DNA from: an uncultured Litorilinea sp.
Lineage (GTDB): Bacteria; Chloroflexota; Anaerolineae; Caldilineales; Caldilineaceae
NCBI GenBank assembly: GCA_946885925.1
Contig: CAMPHP010000003.1
Span: 1 to 18,534 of the forward strand
Length of the DNA: 18,534 nucleotides
Reading direction: 5' to 3'
Shown: positions 1 through 8,119 of the stretch, in pieces
How the letters are laid out: the number at the start of each line of letters is the position of its first letter
Position numbering within the stretch: the first letter of the stretch is position 1
Made by a program: the position numbers and the translations under genes
The notes under the pieces: generated by a model
The model's input: the letters and a program-made list of their open reading frames with translations, nothing else
The model's database searches: none
Told to the model about the DNA's origin: nothing

Positions 1-18
1 ATATGCCTAAGGAGAACT

Positions 19-2247
19 ATGAACATCTACCAGTTACAGTCACAATCTCTTCTGTTTATCGCTAAGCCGGAATTAGGCTGGAATATGCCGGAAATTCTGT
101 GTACTCTCGGCCCGGCATCGCTTGACCGGCATACAATCCAACGGCTGGAGCAGAGCGGTACGACCCTGTTTCGCATCAATCTCTCTCACACGAAGCTGAC
201 CGATGTGCCGCATTTGATCGAGACGATCCGGAGTGCAACGAATGTTCCCATCTGCCTGGATACAGAAGGGGCACAGATTCGCACTGGCGAGTTTGTCGAG
301 GGCAGCATCAATTTGCGCGATAACACGATTGTTCGTGTTCCCTACCGGCGCGTGCCTGGCGATGACAAAGAATTTAACCTGTATCCATCAGGGATTGCGG
401 CCCTCTTCGAAATCGGTGACTTTGTCAGCATCGACTTCAATTCGGTCCTGGTGCAGGTCATTGCCAAGGACAGCCATGCCGTCTCGATGCGTGTGCTTCA
501 AGGCGGGCTTGTTGGAAAAAACAAGGCTGTTACTGTGGAGCGTGATATTCCCATGTCCCCGCTAACGGATAAGGACCGAGCCGCCTTGGCAATCGGGTGT
601 GAAATGGGGATCTCCCACTTTGCTCTCTCTTTCGCCAGCCGTGGCGATGATGTGGAGCAGTTGCGCACTCTCGTCGGTAAGGAAGCATTCGTTATCTCCA
701 AGATTGAATCGTACAGTGGCCTGGAGAATCTGGAGGAGATCGCCGCAGGTTCGGATGCTCTCTTGATCGATCGCGGTGATTTATCGAGACAAGTGCCAAT
801 CGAAAGGCTTCCACAGACGCAGAAGAATATCATCAAGCGCGCAAAGAACGCAGGATGTCGCGTCTATGTTGCCACGAACCTTCTCGAGTCTATGGTTTCC
901 ATGCCTACGCCCACGCGCGCCGAGATCAATGATATCTACAACACCCTGGCCGATGGTGCCGACGGTCTTGTTCTCGCAGCAGAGACTGCCATCGGCAAAT
1001 ATCCCATCCGCTGCGCGGCCATGGTCAATAAGGTCATTCATGCATTTAGACGCAACGAGATTGAGGATGGCAGCCAATTCTTTGCGCTCAATGCTGTCTC
1101 ACTGCTTATTGAGCCGCATGGAGGGCGATTGGTTCACCGGGAAGCGGAGCCTGCGGACCTGGAAGATCTCGATCTCCTGCCGCGTTTAGCCATACCCGAG
1201 CGAGAACTCATGGACTGTGAGCAGTTTGCCTACGGTGCTTACTCCCCGCTCACCGGCTTCATGGATTGCGAAACGCTGGAGTCAGTTCTAGAAACGTACC
1301 ACTTACCAAACGGTGAGGTTTGGACTTTGCCAATCCTCCTGCAGGTGAGCGCAGAAGATGTCGCGGGGTTTGGCGTTGGGGATCGTATTGCCCTGACTGA
1401 TGAGCAGGGAACTATTCGCGCCCTTCTGGATCTGTCCGAGATCTACCGGTACGATCTTGAGAGTCTCGCCGCGGCTATGTTTGGTACAACCAGCCGTAAC
1501 CACCCCAGCGTCTCCAGACTCATGGAACGGGACAACCTCTTTTTGGCAGGAAGCGTGAAGCTTGTTCAACCCCTAGTATCTCCTTACCGGCACTATCTAC
1601 TCACACCGTGGCAGACCCGCTTTATTTTTACGCGCCTGGGCTGGTCGCAAGTCGTTGGGTTCCATAGCCGCAACCCGACGCACCGCGGACATGAAGCAAT
1701 CCAAATCCAGGCATTGGAGCGCACCGGCGCTGACGGTATCTACATCAATCCGGTCATAGGGCCGAAAAAGTACGGCGATTTTTTGCCCGAAGCCATTTTG
1801 CTCAGCTACCAGGCATTGCTGGAGTTTGGCTGTTATCCGAAGGGCAAAGTTGTCTTGGGCAGTTTTTTCACCTATTCGCGCTATGCGGGACCACGTGAGG
1901 CGGTCTTTACGGCACTCTGTCGCAAGAACATGGGATGCAGTCATTTCATCGTCGGTCGCGATCATACGGGTGTGGGAGACTTCTATCCACGCCACGCTAA
2001 CCGAGAACTCTTTGAGTCGCTGGGCGATATCGGAGTAAAGCCGGTCTTCTTTGAGGCAGTTGGGTACAATCACCAGACTGGCGCTTATGAAGCCGATCGA
2101 GGCCAACCGCTAATGAGGATCTCCGGCACTGAAGTTCGTGAGTCCCTGCGGGCCGAGAAACGCCTGCCAGACTGGTTTATGCGCGATCTTGTGCAGGATG
2201 TACTAATCGCGGAAATGAGAAGCGGCAAGCCCATGTTCTATGAATAG
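19..2247 (+). CDS. Pyruvate kinase barrel-ATP sulfurylase fusion protein
   Basis: A 742-residue two-domain protein. Residues ~24-345 match the pyruvate kinase barrel (with B domain): RINLSH at 52-57, LDT at 80-82, Lys228 and Glu230 in SKIES, DRGD at 251-254, ATN at 285-287 and AETAIGKYP near 321-329. The usual allosteric C-terminal domain is absent. From ~363 (IEPHGGRLV) to the end is a full ATP sulfurylase (sulfate + ATP to APS + PPi): PUA-like domain, then SRNPTHRGHE at 550-559 and GRDHTGVG at 646-653. The pyruvate kinase motif normally reading KGPEIR is EGAQIR here, and the sulfurylase QxRN motif reads HSRN, so activity of each half is uncertain. The ATG at 19 follows AAGGAG at 9-14; a stop at 8-10 may end an unseen upstream gene. 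It opens the glycan operon, suggesting a role in sulfate activation for the polymer (inference). The domain assignments are secure; the joint function is not. Confidence 0.9.
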   Translation: MNIYQLQSQSLLFIAKPELGWNMPEILCTLGPASLDRHTIQRLEQSGTTLFRINLSHTKLTDVPHLIETIRSATNVPICLDTEGAQIRTGEFVEGSINLRDNTIVRVPYRRVPGDDKEFNLYPSGIAALFEIGDFVSIDFNSVLVQVIAKDSHAVSMRVLQGGLVGKNKAVTVERDIPMSPLTDKDRAALAIGCEMGISHFALSFASRGDDVEQLRTLVGKEAFVISKIESYSGLENLEEIAAGSDALLIDRGDLSRQVPIERLPQTQKNIIKRAKNAGCRVYVATNLLESMVSMPTPTRAEINDIYNTLADGADGLVLAAETAIGKYPIRCAAMVNKVIHAFRRNEIEDGSQFFALNAVSLLIEPHGGRLVHREAEPADLEDLDLLPRLAIPERELMDCEQFAYGAYSPLTGFMDCETLESVLETYHLPNGEVWTLPILLQVSAEDVAGFGVGDRIALTDEQGTIRALLDLSEIYRYDLESLAAAMFGTTSRNHPSVSRLMERDNLFLAGSVKLVQPLVSPYRHYLLTPWQTRFIFTRLGWSQVVGFHSRNPTHRGHEAIQIQALERTGADGIYINPVIGPKKYGDFLPEAILLSYQALLEFGCYPKGKVVLGSFFTYSRYAGPREAVFTALCRKNMGCSHFIVGRDHTGVGDFYPRHANRELFESLGDIGVKPVFFEAVGYNHQTGAYEADRGQPLMRISGTEVRESLRAEKRLPDWFMRDLVQDVLIAEMRSGKPMFYE

Positions 2248-2267
2248 CGCTGAATATTGCCCAAGGC

Positions 2268-3650
2268 ATGGATACCCGAGAGAGGAAGAATCGGTTGAAT
2301 ACGTCCACCCCCAGTTCGTCTTCCGGCTTGACGTTGCGCGCGAATTTCTCCTGGACATTTATCGGCAATGTCATAAACGCTGCGGCCTGGTTCTTAATGA
2401 CTATCGTGTTGGCAAGGCTTGGTTCCCCTGAGGATGTAGGCCAATTCGCTCTGGGGTTAGCCACGACCGCGCCGATCTTTATGTTTGCCACCTTGCGCCT
2501 GCGCGATGTGCAGGCAACAGATACCAGACAAGAGTACCTATTTGGCGACTATTTTGCGATGCGCCTGATTACCACAGCCCTAGCCGTGCTGGCTGTGGTA
2601 GGAATCGTCGCTGTCGCAGGCTTTGAATGGGAAGTGTCCTTGGTGATTCTGGCGACAGCCTTGTCCAAAGCGGTTGAAGCGATTAGCGATGCCTTTTATG
2701 GCCTCTTTATGCAGCAGGAACGACTGGACCGGATTGCCAAGTCCATGATGATCAAGGGGCCGTTGTCACTGCTCGGTCTTGGTCTGGGCTTTTATCTGAC
2801 TGGCAGCGTATTCTGGGGTGTCATTGGTCTGGCAGCGGCGCGGGCGCTGATTATGCTGGTATACGATATTCGTAACGCGACCTTGACCTTGAGCCAATCA
2901 TCGACACCAACATCGATATCAATCAGGAGTCTCTTTCCCAAAGATTTTCCGAGGCCGCGCTGGAATGCAGCGATCCTAGCCCGTTTGGCCTGGCTTACGC
3001 TACCGCTTGGCCTGGTCACCATGTTGATCTCCTTCAATGCCAACATTCCCCGTTATTTCATTGAGGGGCATCTGGGCGTGCATCAACTAGGCATCTTTGC
3101 GGCTATCACCGCATTGCAAAAGTCAGCCCCAACGGTTGTGCAGGCGTTGGGACGTTCGGCCAGTCCTCGCCTAGCCAAGTACTACGCGGCATACAATATT
3201 AGGGCATTTCGCAAGCTTACACTGCAACTGGTGGGGATAGGTGTCTTGCTGGGCGGTGCCGGGATCCTAGTCGCTCTTGTGGCTGGACGGCCGCTTCTGA
3301 CTTTGCTGTATGGGGCAGAGTATGCCCTACCAGGACTCTTTGCGCTGGTCATGGTAGACGCAGCACTTGATTACATATCCACTATGCTGCTCTTTGTAAT
3401 CACATCGGCTAGATACCTTAAAGTACAGTTGCCATTGTATCTTCTCACGACCAGCACCATTACAGTGGCTTGTTTCTTGCTCGTTCCCTCAATCGGGTTA
3501 CAGGGCGCTGCTCTGGCGGCGATTATTGCCGAGCTTGTCCGGTTGGCGGGAAGTTTGGCCGCTGTTTGGCACGCGCAGCGTTCGCTCTCCAAAGACTCAA
3601 TTACATCTGAACTCCGGACCTCAACTCATGCTGCACAGAAGGTTCTTTGA
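2268..3650 (+). CDS. Wzx-type oligosaccharide flippase (PST family)
   Basis: A 460-residue polytopic inner-membrane protein with about a dozen hydrophobic segments spread along its length. The N-terminal pattern, a first helix ending in ARLGSPEDVGQFALG, is typical of Wzx/RfbX flippases of the MATE/MOP superfamily, which move lipid-linked glycan repeat units across the membrane. Length is in the normal family range (about 400-500). It starts 20 bases after the sulfurylase stop and ends 1 base before the next gene, supporting one operon. The start is uncertain: ATG at 2268 has only AAGG close by, whereas TTG at 2295 has a better GAGG about 9 bases upstream and would give 451 residues. The substrate cannot be read from sequence. 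Confidence 0.85.
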   Translation: MDTRERKNRLNTSTPSSSSGLTLRANFSWTFIGNVINAAAWFLMTIVLARLGSPEDVGQFALGLATTAPIFMFATLRLRDVQATDTRQEYLFGDYFAMRLITTALAVLAVVGIVAVAGFEWEVSLVILATALSKAVEAISDAFYGLFMQQERLDRIAKSMMIKGPLSLLGLGLGFYLTGSVFWGVIGLAAARALIMLVYDIRNATLTLSQSSTPTSISIRSLFPKDFPRPRWNAAILARLAWLTLPLGLVTMLISFNANIPRYFIEGHLGVHQLGIFAAITALQKSAPTVVQALGRSASPRLAKYYAAYNIRAFRKLTLQLVGIGVLLGGAGILVALVAGRPLLTLLYGAEYALPGLFALVMVDAALDYISTMLLFVITSARYLKVQLPLYLLTTSTITVACFLLVPSIGLQGAALAAIIAELVRLAGSLAAVWHAQRSLSKDSITSELRTSTHAAQKVL

Positions 3651-3651
3651 A

Positions 3652-4422
3652 ATGATTATTGAGTTCATTGGCAGCACCGGCGCGGGAAAAACAACGTTGA
3701 TCAAGCATATTCTCTATAGCTGTGAGCGAGAGGGAATTGATGCTGTTGTGGGCACTGATTTTGTGCTGAAGCAAAGCCAACTGAATGGGATCAAAAGCGA
3801 TCTGCTTCGAGCGGTTTTGGTCAATCTGATTTCGCTCTCTGCCTCCCTGGCAGCTTGGCGCAACAACCCTGAGTTCTATCGATTTGTGTTCCAAATGATT
3901 CTGAAATTGCCAGGGAGAGTTCCCTGGGTTCAACGGCTTTTATTGGCGAAAAATATTCTAAAAAGGATTGGGATTTACGAATTGATTCGCCGCCGTGGTA
4001 CTGAACAGCAAATATATCTGGTGGATGAGGGAACCTTGCATGTTGCGCATAGCCTATTTGTCCACCTTACGGGCCAGGCCAACCATCACGATGTCTCGAC
4101 CTTTGCCAGCTTAGTTCCCTTGCCCCAGGTCGTGGTCTATCTCCGGCAAGATGAAGCGGTCTTGGTCGAAAGGATACTCACGCGCGGACACGCGCGTGTG
4201 CCAGACCATTCAGTGACCGATGCAGCGCATTTTATTAAACAGGCAGTGAATGTTTTTGATGAACTCGTGCAGAATCCAGCCATTGAACAAAGAGTAGTCG
4301 TGGTAGATGGCGCACAGAAGATTGTCATGGCCCTAGGCTCTGGCACTAGTTCACGAATGACCAGCGTTGCGAAACTCGTTCAGGCTGGTCTCCAAGTTTC
4401 CGCCGAAAAAGTCGCTGTTTAA
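3652..4422 (+). CDS. P-loop nucleoside/nucleotide-kinase-like protein
   Basis: A 256-residue soluble protein starting MIIEFIG, with a Walker A loop GSTGAGKTT at residues 7-15. A VDEGTLH segment near the middle resembles the acidic DE-type motif of thymidylate-kinase-like folds, and an Arg-rich segment VERILTRGHARVP looks like a lid. I chose ATG at 3652 over longer in-frame starts because AGAAGG at 3637-3642 sits 9 bases before it and because the flippase stop ends at 3650. It lies next to a second kinase-like gene and between flippase and glycosyltransferase genes, so its target is probably a polysaccharide precursor, lipid carrier or nucleotide rather than DNA synthesis (inference). It is too divergent for me to assign a substrate; an ATPase or regulatory GTP/ATP switch is an alternative. 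Confidence 0.75.
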   Translation: MIIEFIGSTGAGKTTLIKHILYSCEREGIDAVVGTDFVLKQSQLNGIKSDLLRAVLVNLISLSASLAAWRNNPEFYRFVFQMILKLPGRVPWVQRLLLAKNILKRIGIYELIRRRGTEQQIYLVDEGTLHVAHSLFVHLTGQANHHDVSTFASLVPLPQVVVYLRQDEAVLVERILTRGHARVPDHSVTDAAHFIKQAVNVFDELVQNPAIEQRVVVVDGAQKIVMALGSGTSSRMTSVAKLVQAGLQVSAEKVAV

Positions 4423-4457
4423 CAGAGACAACTTGCCTGCACAGAGGGTATCGTCCC

Positions 4458-5996
4458 ATGTACCGAGAAATCACCTCGACAGCCACATCAACCGCCACAT
4501 CAACAGCCACTTTGATCGATTGTCTCGTCGACACCTTCAATCGCGAAGGGCTTGTTTATTGCCATTGGAAAAGTAACATTGATCTGGCGCAGGCCACAGC
4601 CGGTATGATCGATCTCGACCTGCTGGTGGACCGAAAGTCTATGCCGCGGGCGCTCATGATTCTCTCACATCTTGGCTTTAAGGCCGCAGTAGTCAGATGG
4701 GGAGCCAATCCGCCGAGTATACGCCACTATTACGGACTTGATCCAGATACGAAACAACTAATTCACGTCCATCTCTTCAGCCAGGTGCTAACTGGCGAAA
4801 GTTATGTGAAAAGCCATCTATTCCCTTTTGAGGTGATGCTGCTAGAGAATGTATATCATTCCGGTCGAATCAAGGTGACATCCAAACCGGCTGAACTTGT
4901 TTTGTTTACGATGCGAATGTTCATCAAGTACGGCTCGTTGCTCGACGTGTTATCTCTGCGGCGAAAGTCGGAGAGCGTAAAAAAAGAAGTTCGCTGGCTA
5001 CAGGATGGCGGCGATCTATCAGAGGCGTTATCGTTACTAAGAGATTACTGTCCGGTGATAGATGAGCAATTGTTCGTCAAGTGTGTTGAGACCCTCGATA
5101 GTGATAGTTCACTCATGACGCGAGTGAGATTGGCTCAACAGGTGCGGGGGCGGCTGAAGGTTTATAGCAAACACACCTATTTCAGACGACTGCTGGCATA
5201 TGGTCAGTTGCTAGGGGCTGAAGTGCAGCGGCGTCTGGGGATAAAACAGCAGAACAAGGTGTTACAGGCTGGCGGGGCAGTCATTGCTTTTGTCGGCGCT
5301 GATGCAACCGGCAAATCCACGCTCGTCACAGAAACGGGGCGCTGGTTGGGTAATACGTTCACCGTCAAGGTGATCCACACTGGCAAGCCGCCTTCATCTT
5401 GGTTGACCGTACCTTTGAATATTGCGCTGCCATACATGCGCAGGCTTGCCTCCTTAAAACGCATCAGTCATCTCAAAAGTCAGAAGACCTTTTCAAGTAA
5501 TTCAAATTTGGCTCAGCATAGATTCAAGGGCATGTCTTCTGTGCTTTATGCTTTGCGAGCGGTCGCGCTGGCGTGGGACCGGCAGCATCTCATTCTTAAG
5601 AGTAGACGCCGGGTCGCCGAGGGTGAATTCATTGTCTGCGACCGCTATCCATCAAGAATCACCGGAGCGATGGACAGTCCTTGCTTAATAGAAGAGCCGC
5701 TCAAAACCGGGACACTTGTGGCGATTTATAACCGTTTGGCCCGGTTTGAAAAAGAGCTATACATGCGCATTCCACCTCCCGACATCGTACTGAGGCTCAG
5801 AGTATCACTTGAGACTGCCCTAAAACGGAATCGTGAACGCAATGGACAAGACAAAGAAGGCTACCTTGAGGCTCGTCATCGCCAAAGCCAGGAGTGGCAG
5901 ATGCCCGGGACAAGATACGTTTACGAGATCGATACTGAACAGACGCTCGAGGAAACCATTTGCAAGGTTAAAGAAGCCGTCTGGGAGTCGCTTTAG
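4458..5996 (+). CDS. Nucleotidyltransferase-like / thymidylate-kinase-like fusion
   Basis: A 512-residue protein. The N-terminal half has CHWKSN at 35-40 followed by DLDLLV at 52-57. This spacing resembles the nucleotidyltransferase-fold signature (a Gly/Ser-type turn, 9-13 residues, then DxD), as in the NTP_transf_5-like group. The C-terminal part from ~275 is a P-loop kinase with Walker A GADATGKST at 280-288, a CDRYPS segment (DRY of thymidylate kinases) and an Arg-rich region LKRNRERNGQ. Family members with this layout occur in polysaccharide loci, usually under the label thymidylate kinase; true function is not known to me. The start is supported by AGAGGG at 4443-4448. Residues 7-18 are a low-complexity Ser/Thr/Ala run encoded by a 12-bp tandem repeat. 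It could make or salvage an activated sugar (kinase plus nucleotidyl transfer), but that is speculative. Confidence 0.75.
   Translation: MYREITSTATSTATSTATLIDCLVDTFNREGLVYCHWKSNIDLAQATAGMIDLDLLVDRKSMPRALMILSHLGFKAAVVRWGANPPSIRHYYGLDPDTKQLIHVHLFSQVLTGESYVKSHLFPFEVMLLENVYHSGRIKVTSKPAELVLFTMRMFIKYGSLLDVLSLRRKSESVKKEVRWLQDGGDLSEALSLLRDYCPVIDEQLFVKCVETLDSDSSLMTRVRLAQQVRGRLKVYSKHTYFRRLLAYGQLLGAEVQRRLGIKQQNKVLQAGGAVIAFVGADATGKSTLVTETGRWLGNTFTVKVIHTGKPPSSWLTVPLNIALPYMRRLASLKRISHLKSQKTFSSNSNLAQHRFKGMSSVLYALRAVALAWDRQHLILKSRRRVAEGEFIVCDRYPSRITGAMDSPCLIEEPLKTGTLVAIYNRLARFEKELYMRIPPPDIVLRLRVSLETALKRNRERNGQDKEGYLEARHRQSQEWQMPGTRYVYEIDTEQTLEETICKVKEAVWESL
4476..4511 (+). repeat. 12-bp tandem repeat, three copies, in coding sequence
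   Basis: Three consecutive 12-base units (4476-4487, 4488-4499, 4500-4511), each TCRACMGCCACW, encode the repeated STAT-type residues near the N-terminus of the kinase fusion. Each unit is four codons, so copy-number change keeps the frame. One or two mismatches separate the copies. Confidence 0.85.
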
Positions 5997-6021
5997 CGCG
6001 AACTGTTGGCGGTAGTTACTC

Positions 6022-6053
6022 TTTACATTGGGCTTGTCTAAGACAAGTGTAAA
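6022..6053. promoter_or_regulatory. Interrupted inverted repeat ahead of glycosyltransferase gene
   Basis: TTTACA (6022-6027) pairs with TGTAAA (6048-6053), and inside it CTTGTCT (6033-6039) pairs with AGACAAG (6041-6047) across a single A. A five-base bulge, TTGGG, lies in the left arm. It lies in the 81-base gap before the GT4 gene, the widest gap between genes in the first eight genes of the locus. There is no T-run after it, so a protein-binding operator or an RNA processing hairpin is as likely as a terminator. Confidence 0.5.
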
Positions 6054-6077
6054 TACGCGGCGGCTAGGAGGCTCGTT

Positions 6078-7181
6078 GTGAAGATTGCTTTTGTAATTAC
6101 CCGGTCGGATGACATCGGTGGGGCGCAGATCCATGTGCGCGATTTGTCGACAGCGCTCAGGGCCGCTGGTCACGACGCTGTGGTACTCGCAGGCACCGAC
6201 GGTGTTCTTGCCGACGAACTGAGAGCGCGCAGTGTTCCTTATTATTCCCTACGGCATCTTGCTCGCGAAGTTGGACCAGTTGATGACCTCCGCTGCTTCT
6301 CGGAACTGCGGGAGACGTTACGCCAAATCCAGCCCGACATCATTTCCACCCATTCTACCAAGGCCGGGTTCCTGGGCCGCATCGCTGGCAAGACACTTGG
6401 GATCCCCACCCTATTCACCGCACACGGTTGGGGCTTCACCGAGGGTCGCCCGCCTCTCCAGGCCCTTGCGTTCTGGGCTGTCGAACGATCAACTGCGGCG
6501 TGGGCGGCGCGGATCATTACGGTTTGTGAATCAGACCGCAAGGCTGCCGTTCGCGCCCGTGTGACATCGAGTGATCGTCTGGTAACCATTCACAATGCGA
6601 TGCCCGACATTGATGAAACACTGCGGGCCAAGCCGGGTGTCTCTCCCGCGAAGTTAGTCATGGTCGCTAGACTTTCGCGCTGGAAAGACCAGCCAATGCT
6701 GCTGCATGCCCTTGCAGGACTAAAGGATCTGGATTGGCATCTCGAGTTTGTTGGAGACGGTCCTCTTCGCAGCGAACTCGAAGAGCTAACCCATAGTTTG
6801 GGCCTCACCTCGCGGGTGACTTTCCTCGGCTTCCGCCGCGATGTTTCCGAACGGCTGGCTGAAGCGCAGGTATTTCTGCTCACCAGTAAGTGGGAGGGCT
6901 TCCCTCGCTCCATACTCGAGGCGATGCGCGCTGGTCTGCCAGTGGTTGCCTCAGATGTAGGTGGAGTTCAGGAATCCGTGGTGGATGGCTTAACTGGCTT
7001 TGTGATCCCACGGGGAGATGGAGCTCGTCTGCGCGAATGTTTGCGCCAACTCATTACGAGTTCCGAACTACGCATCAAAATGGGCGAAGCGGGTCGCGCC
7101 CGTTATGAGGAAATGTTTACCTTCGACCGCCTTGTTAAGCGAACCACGAAGGTCTATGAAGTCGTTCTTGGAAGGAGATAG
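6078..7181 (+). CDS. GT4-family glycosyltransferase
   Basis: A 367-residue GT-B enzyme predicted to transfer a sugar from a nucleotide-sugar donor to a growing glycan at the cytoplasmic membrane face. The N-terminal acceptor domain begins MKIAFVITRSDDIGGAQIHV, a common GT4 opening with a Gly-rich loop. The C-terminal donor domain has VARLSRWKDQ and the retaining EX7E pair Glu273 and Glu281 in EGFPRSILE, followed by AGLPVVASDVGG. Length is normal for the family. The start is GTG at 6078 with AGGAGG at 6066-6071, spaced 6 bases. The next gene's ribosome binding site lies in its last codons. Donor and linkage cannot be predicted. Confidence 0.93.
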   Translation: MKIAFVITRSDDIGGAQIHVRDLSTALRAAGHDAVVLAGTDGVLADELRARSVPYYSLRHLAREVGPVDDLRCFSELRETLRQIQPDIISTHSTKAGFLGRIAGKTLGIPTLFTAHGWGFTEGRPPLQALAFWAVERSTAAWAARIITVCESDRKAAVRARVTSSDRLVTIHNAMPDIDETLRAKPGVSPAKLVMVARLSRWKDQPMLLHALAGLKDLDWHLEFVGDGPLRSELEELTHSLGLTSRVTFLGFRRDVSERLAEAQVFLLTSKWEGFPRSILEAMRAGLPVVASDVGGVQESVVDGLTGFVIPRGDGARLRECLRQLITSSELRIKMGEAGRARYEEMFTFDRLVKRTTKVYEVVLGRR

Positions 7182-7186
7182 CGGCT

Positions 7187-8086
7187 TTGAATCCAGCCAT
7201 GATCAACACCCCATTAGACGCAACACGCTGCCCGATTTGTGGTACCGTAGACAGCCGGTATCTCAGGAGGGGCTACTATCTCAAATGCTCGCAGTGCAAA
7301 GTGGCTTTTCGAGAGCGGCATGAATCCGCGGTTGAACTGGATGAATATTGGCAGAAAGAGTTTTGGACAGACGAAGAGATAGAGAAGCGAAAGAATCGCG
7401 AGCCTGTGTTCCGAGACGCCTTTGCACACTTGCACCGCCAGAAGCCCAATGGCGGGTCTGTCCTGGATATTGGCTGCGGTATTGGTACCTTTCTGGCCGT
7501 ATGCCGCAAAGGGGGATGGGATGTGACCGGCGTCGAGCCTTCGTCCATTGCCTGTGAAGTCGCCAAAAGGGAGTATGGCCTTGATCTGATCAATGAGCCG
7601 TTCTCGAGCACCATGTTCCAGGGGAAAAAATTCGATGCGGTCTTTGCTGCCCAGGTTCTTCATCATCTGGAGGACCCTGTGGCATTTGTTGAGGATATTG
7701 ACCGCGTGTTGGCAGATGACGGAATTTTGATGCTGCGAACACCCAACTTAATACCGCTAGAGGCAAGTCTATTTCTACAAGGCTTACTCGGTCAGGAAAA
7801 AGAATTCTTCTGCGGTCCTGCCCTATATACATTTCATCCTGATACGCTCACTCTCCTTTTCCGGCGGCTAGGTTATCGCGAAATCACCTTTGTGAATTCC
7901 AGACCGTACCTGGAAATGCCCACTGCGCCCTGGCAGCCCGGTCAGTCCGTTAGTGCAAATCTCAGACGCTTTTCGGTCACAACGCTTAAGCTTGCAGCCT
8001 ATGGTGCCGTAGAGGCTGTCCATAAGCTGAGCAATGGACGGGCGGTTGTTGGTCCTTCGCTTTTTGTCATTGCCCGCAAGCAGTAG
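7187..8086 (+). CDS. Zinc-ribbon class I SAM-dependent methyltransferase
   Basis: A 299-residue enzyme. Residues 15-37 hold two CxxC pairs (Cys15/18 and Cys34/37), a small zinc ribbon of the kind often found in front of sugar or small-molecule methyltransferases. The Rossmann methyltransferase follows: SAM-binding LDIGCGIGTF from residue 93, an acidic GVEPS after strand 2 and AAQVLHHLEDP as motif IV. In this locus it probably methylates a sugar residue or glycan end (inference). I keep the TTG start at 7187 because AAGGAG at 7172-7177 is 9 bases away; the in-frame ATG at 7199 would be poorly spaced. It begins 5 bases after the glycosyltransferase stop. Confidence 0.88.
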   Translation: MNPAMINTPLDATRCPICGTVDSRYLRRGYYLKCSQCKVAFRERHESAVELDEYWQKEFWTDEEIEKRKNREPVFRDAFAHLHRQKPNGGSVLDIGCGIGTFLAVCRKGGWDVTGVEPSSIACEVAKREYGLDLINEPFSSTMFQGKKFDAVFAAQVLHHLEDPVAFVEDIDRVLADDGILMLRTPNLIPLEASLFLQGLLGQEKEFFCGPALYTFHPDTLTLLFRRLGYREITFVNSRPYLEMPTAPWQPGQSVSANLRRFSVTTLKLAAYGAVEAVHKLSNGRAVVGPSLFVIARKQ

Positions 8087-8119
8087 CGCTTGATAGAGCA
8101 TGCGTGTTGGAGAAACAAG

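Noticed and set aside
1597..2106. 169-codon minus-strand ORF opposite the ATP sulfurylase domain
   Set aside because: It lies entirely within a conserved coding region on the other strand and has no recognisable motif.
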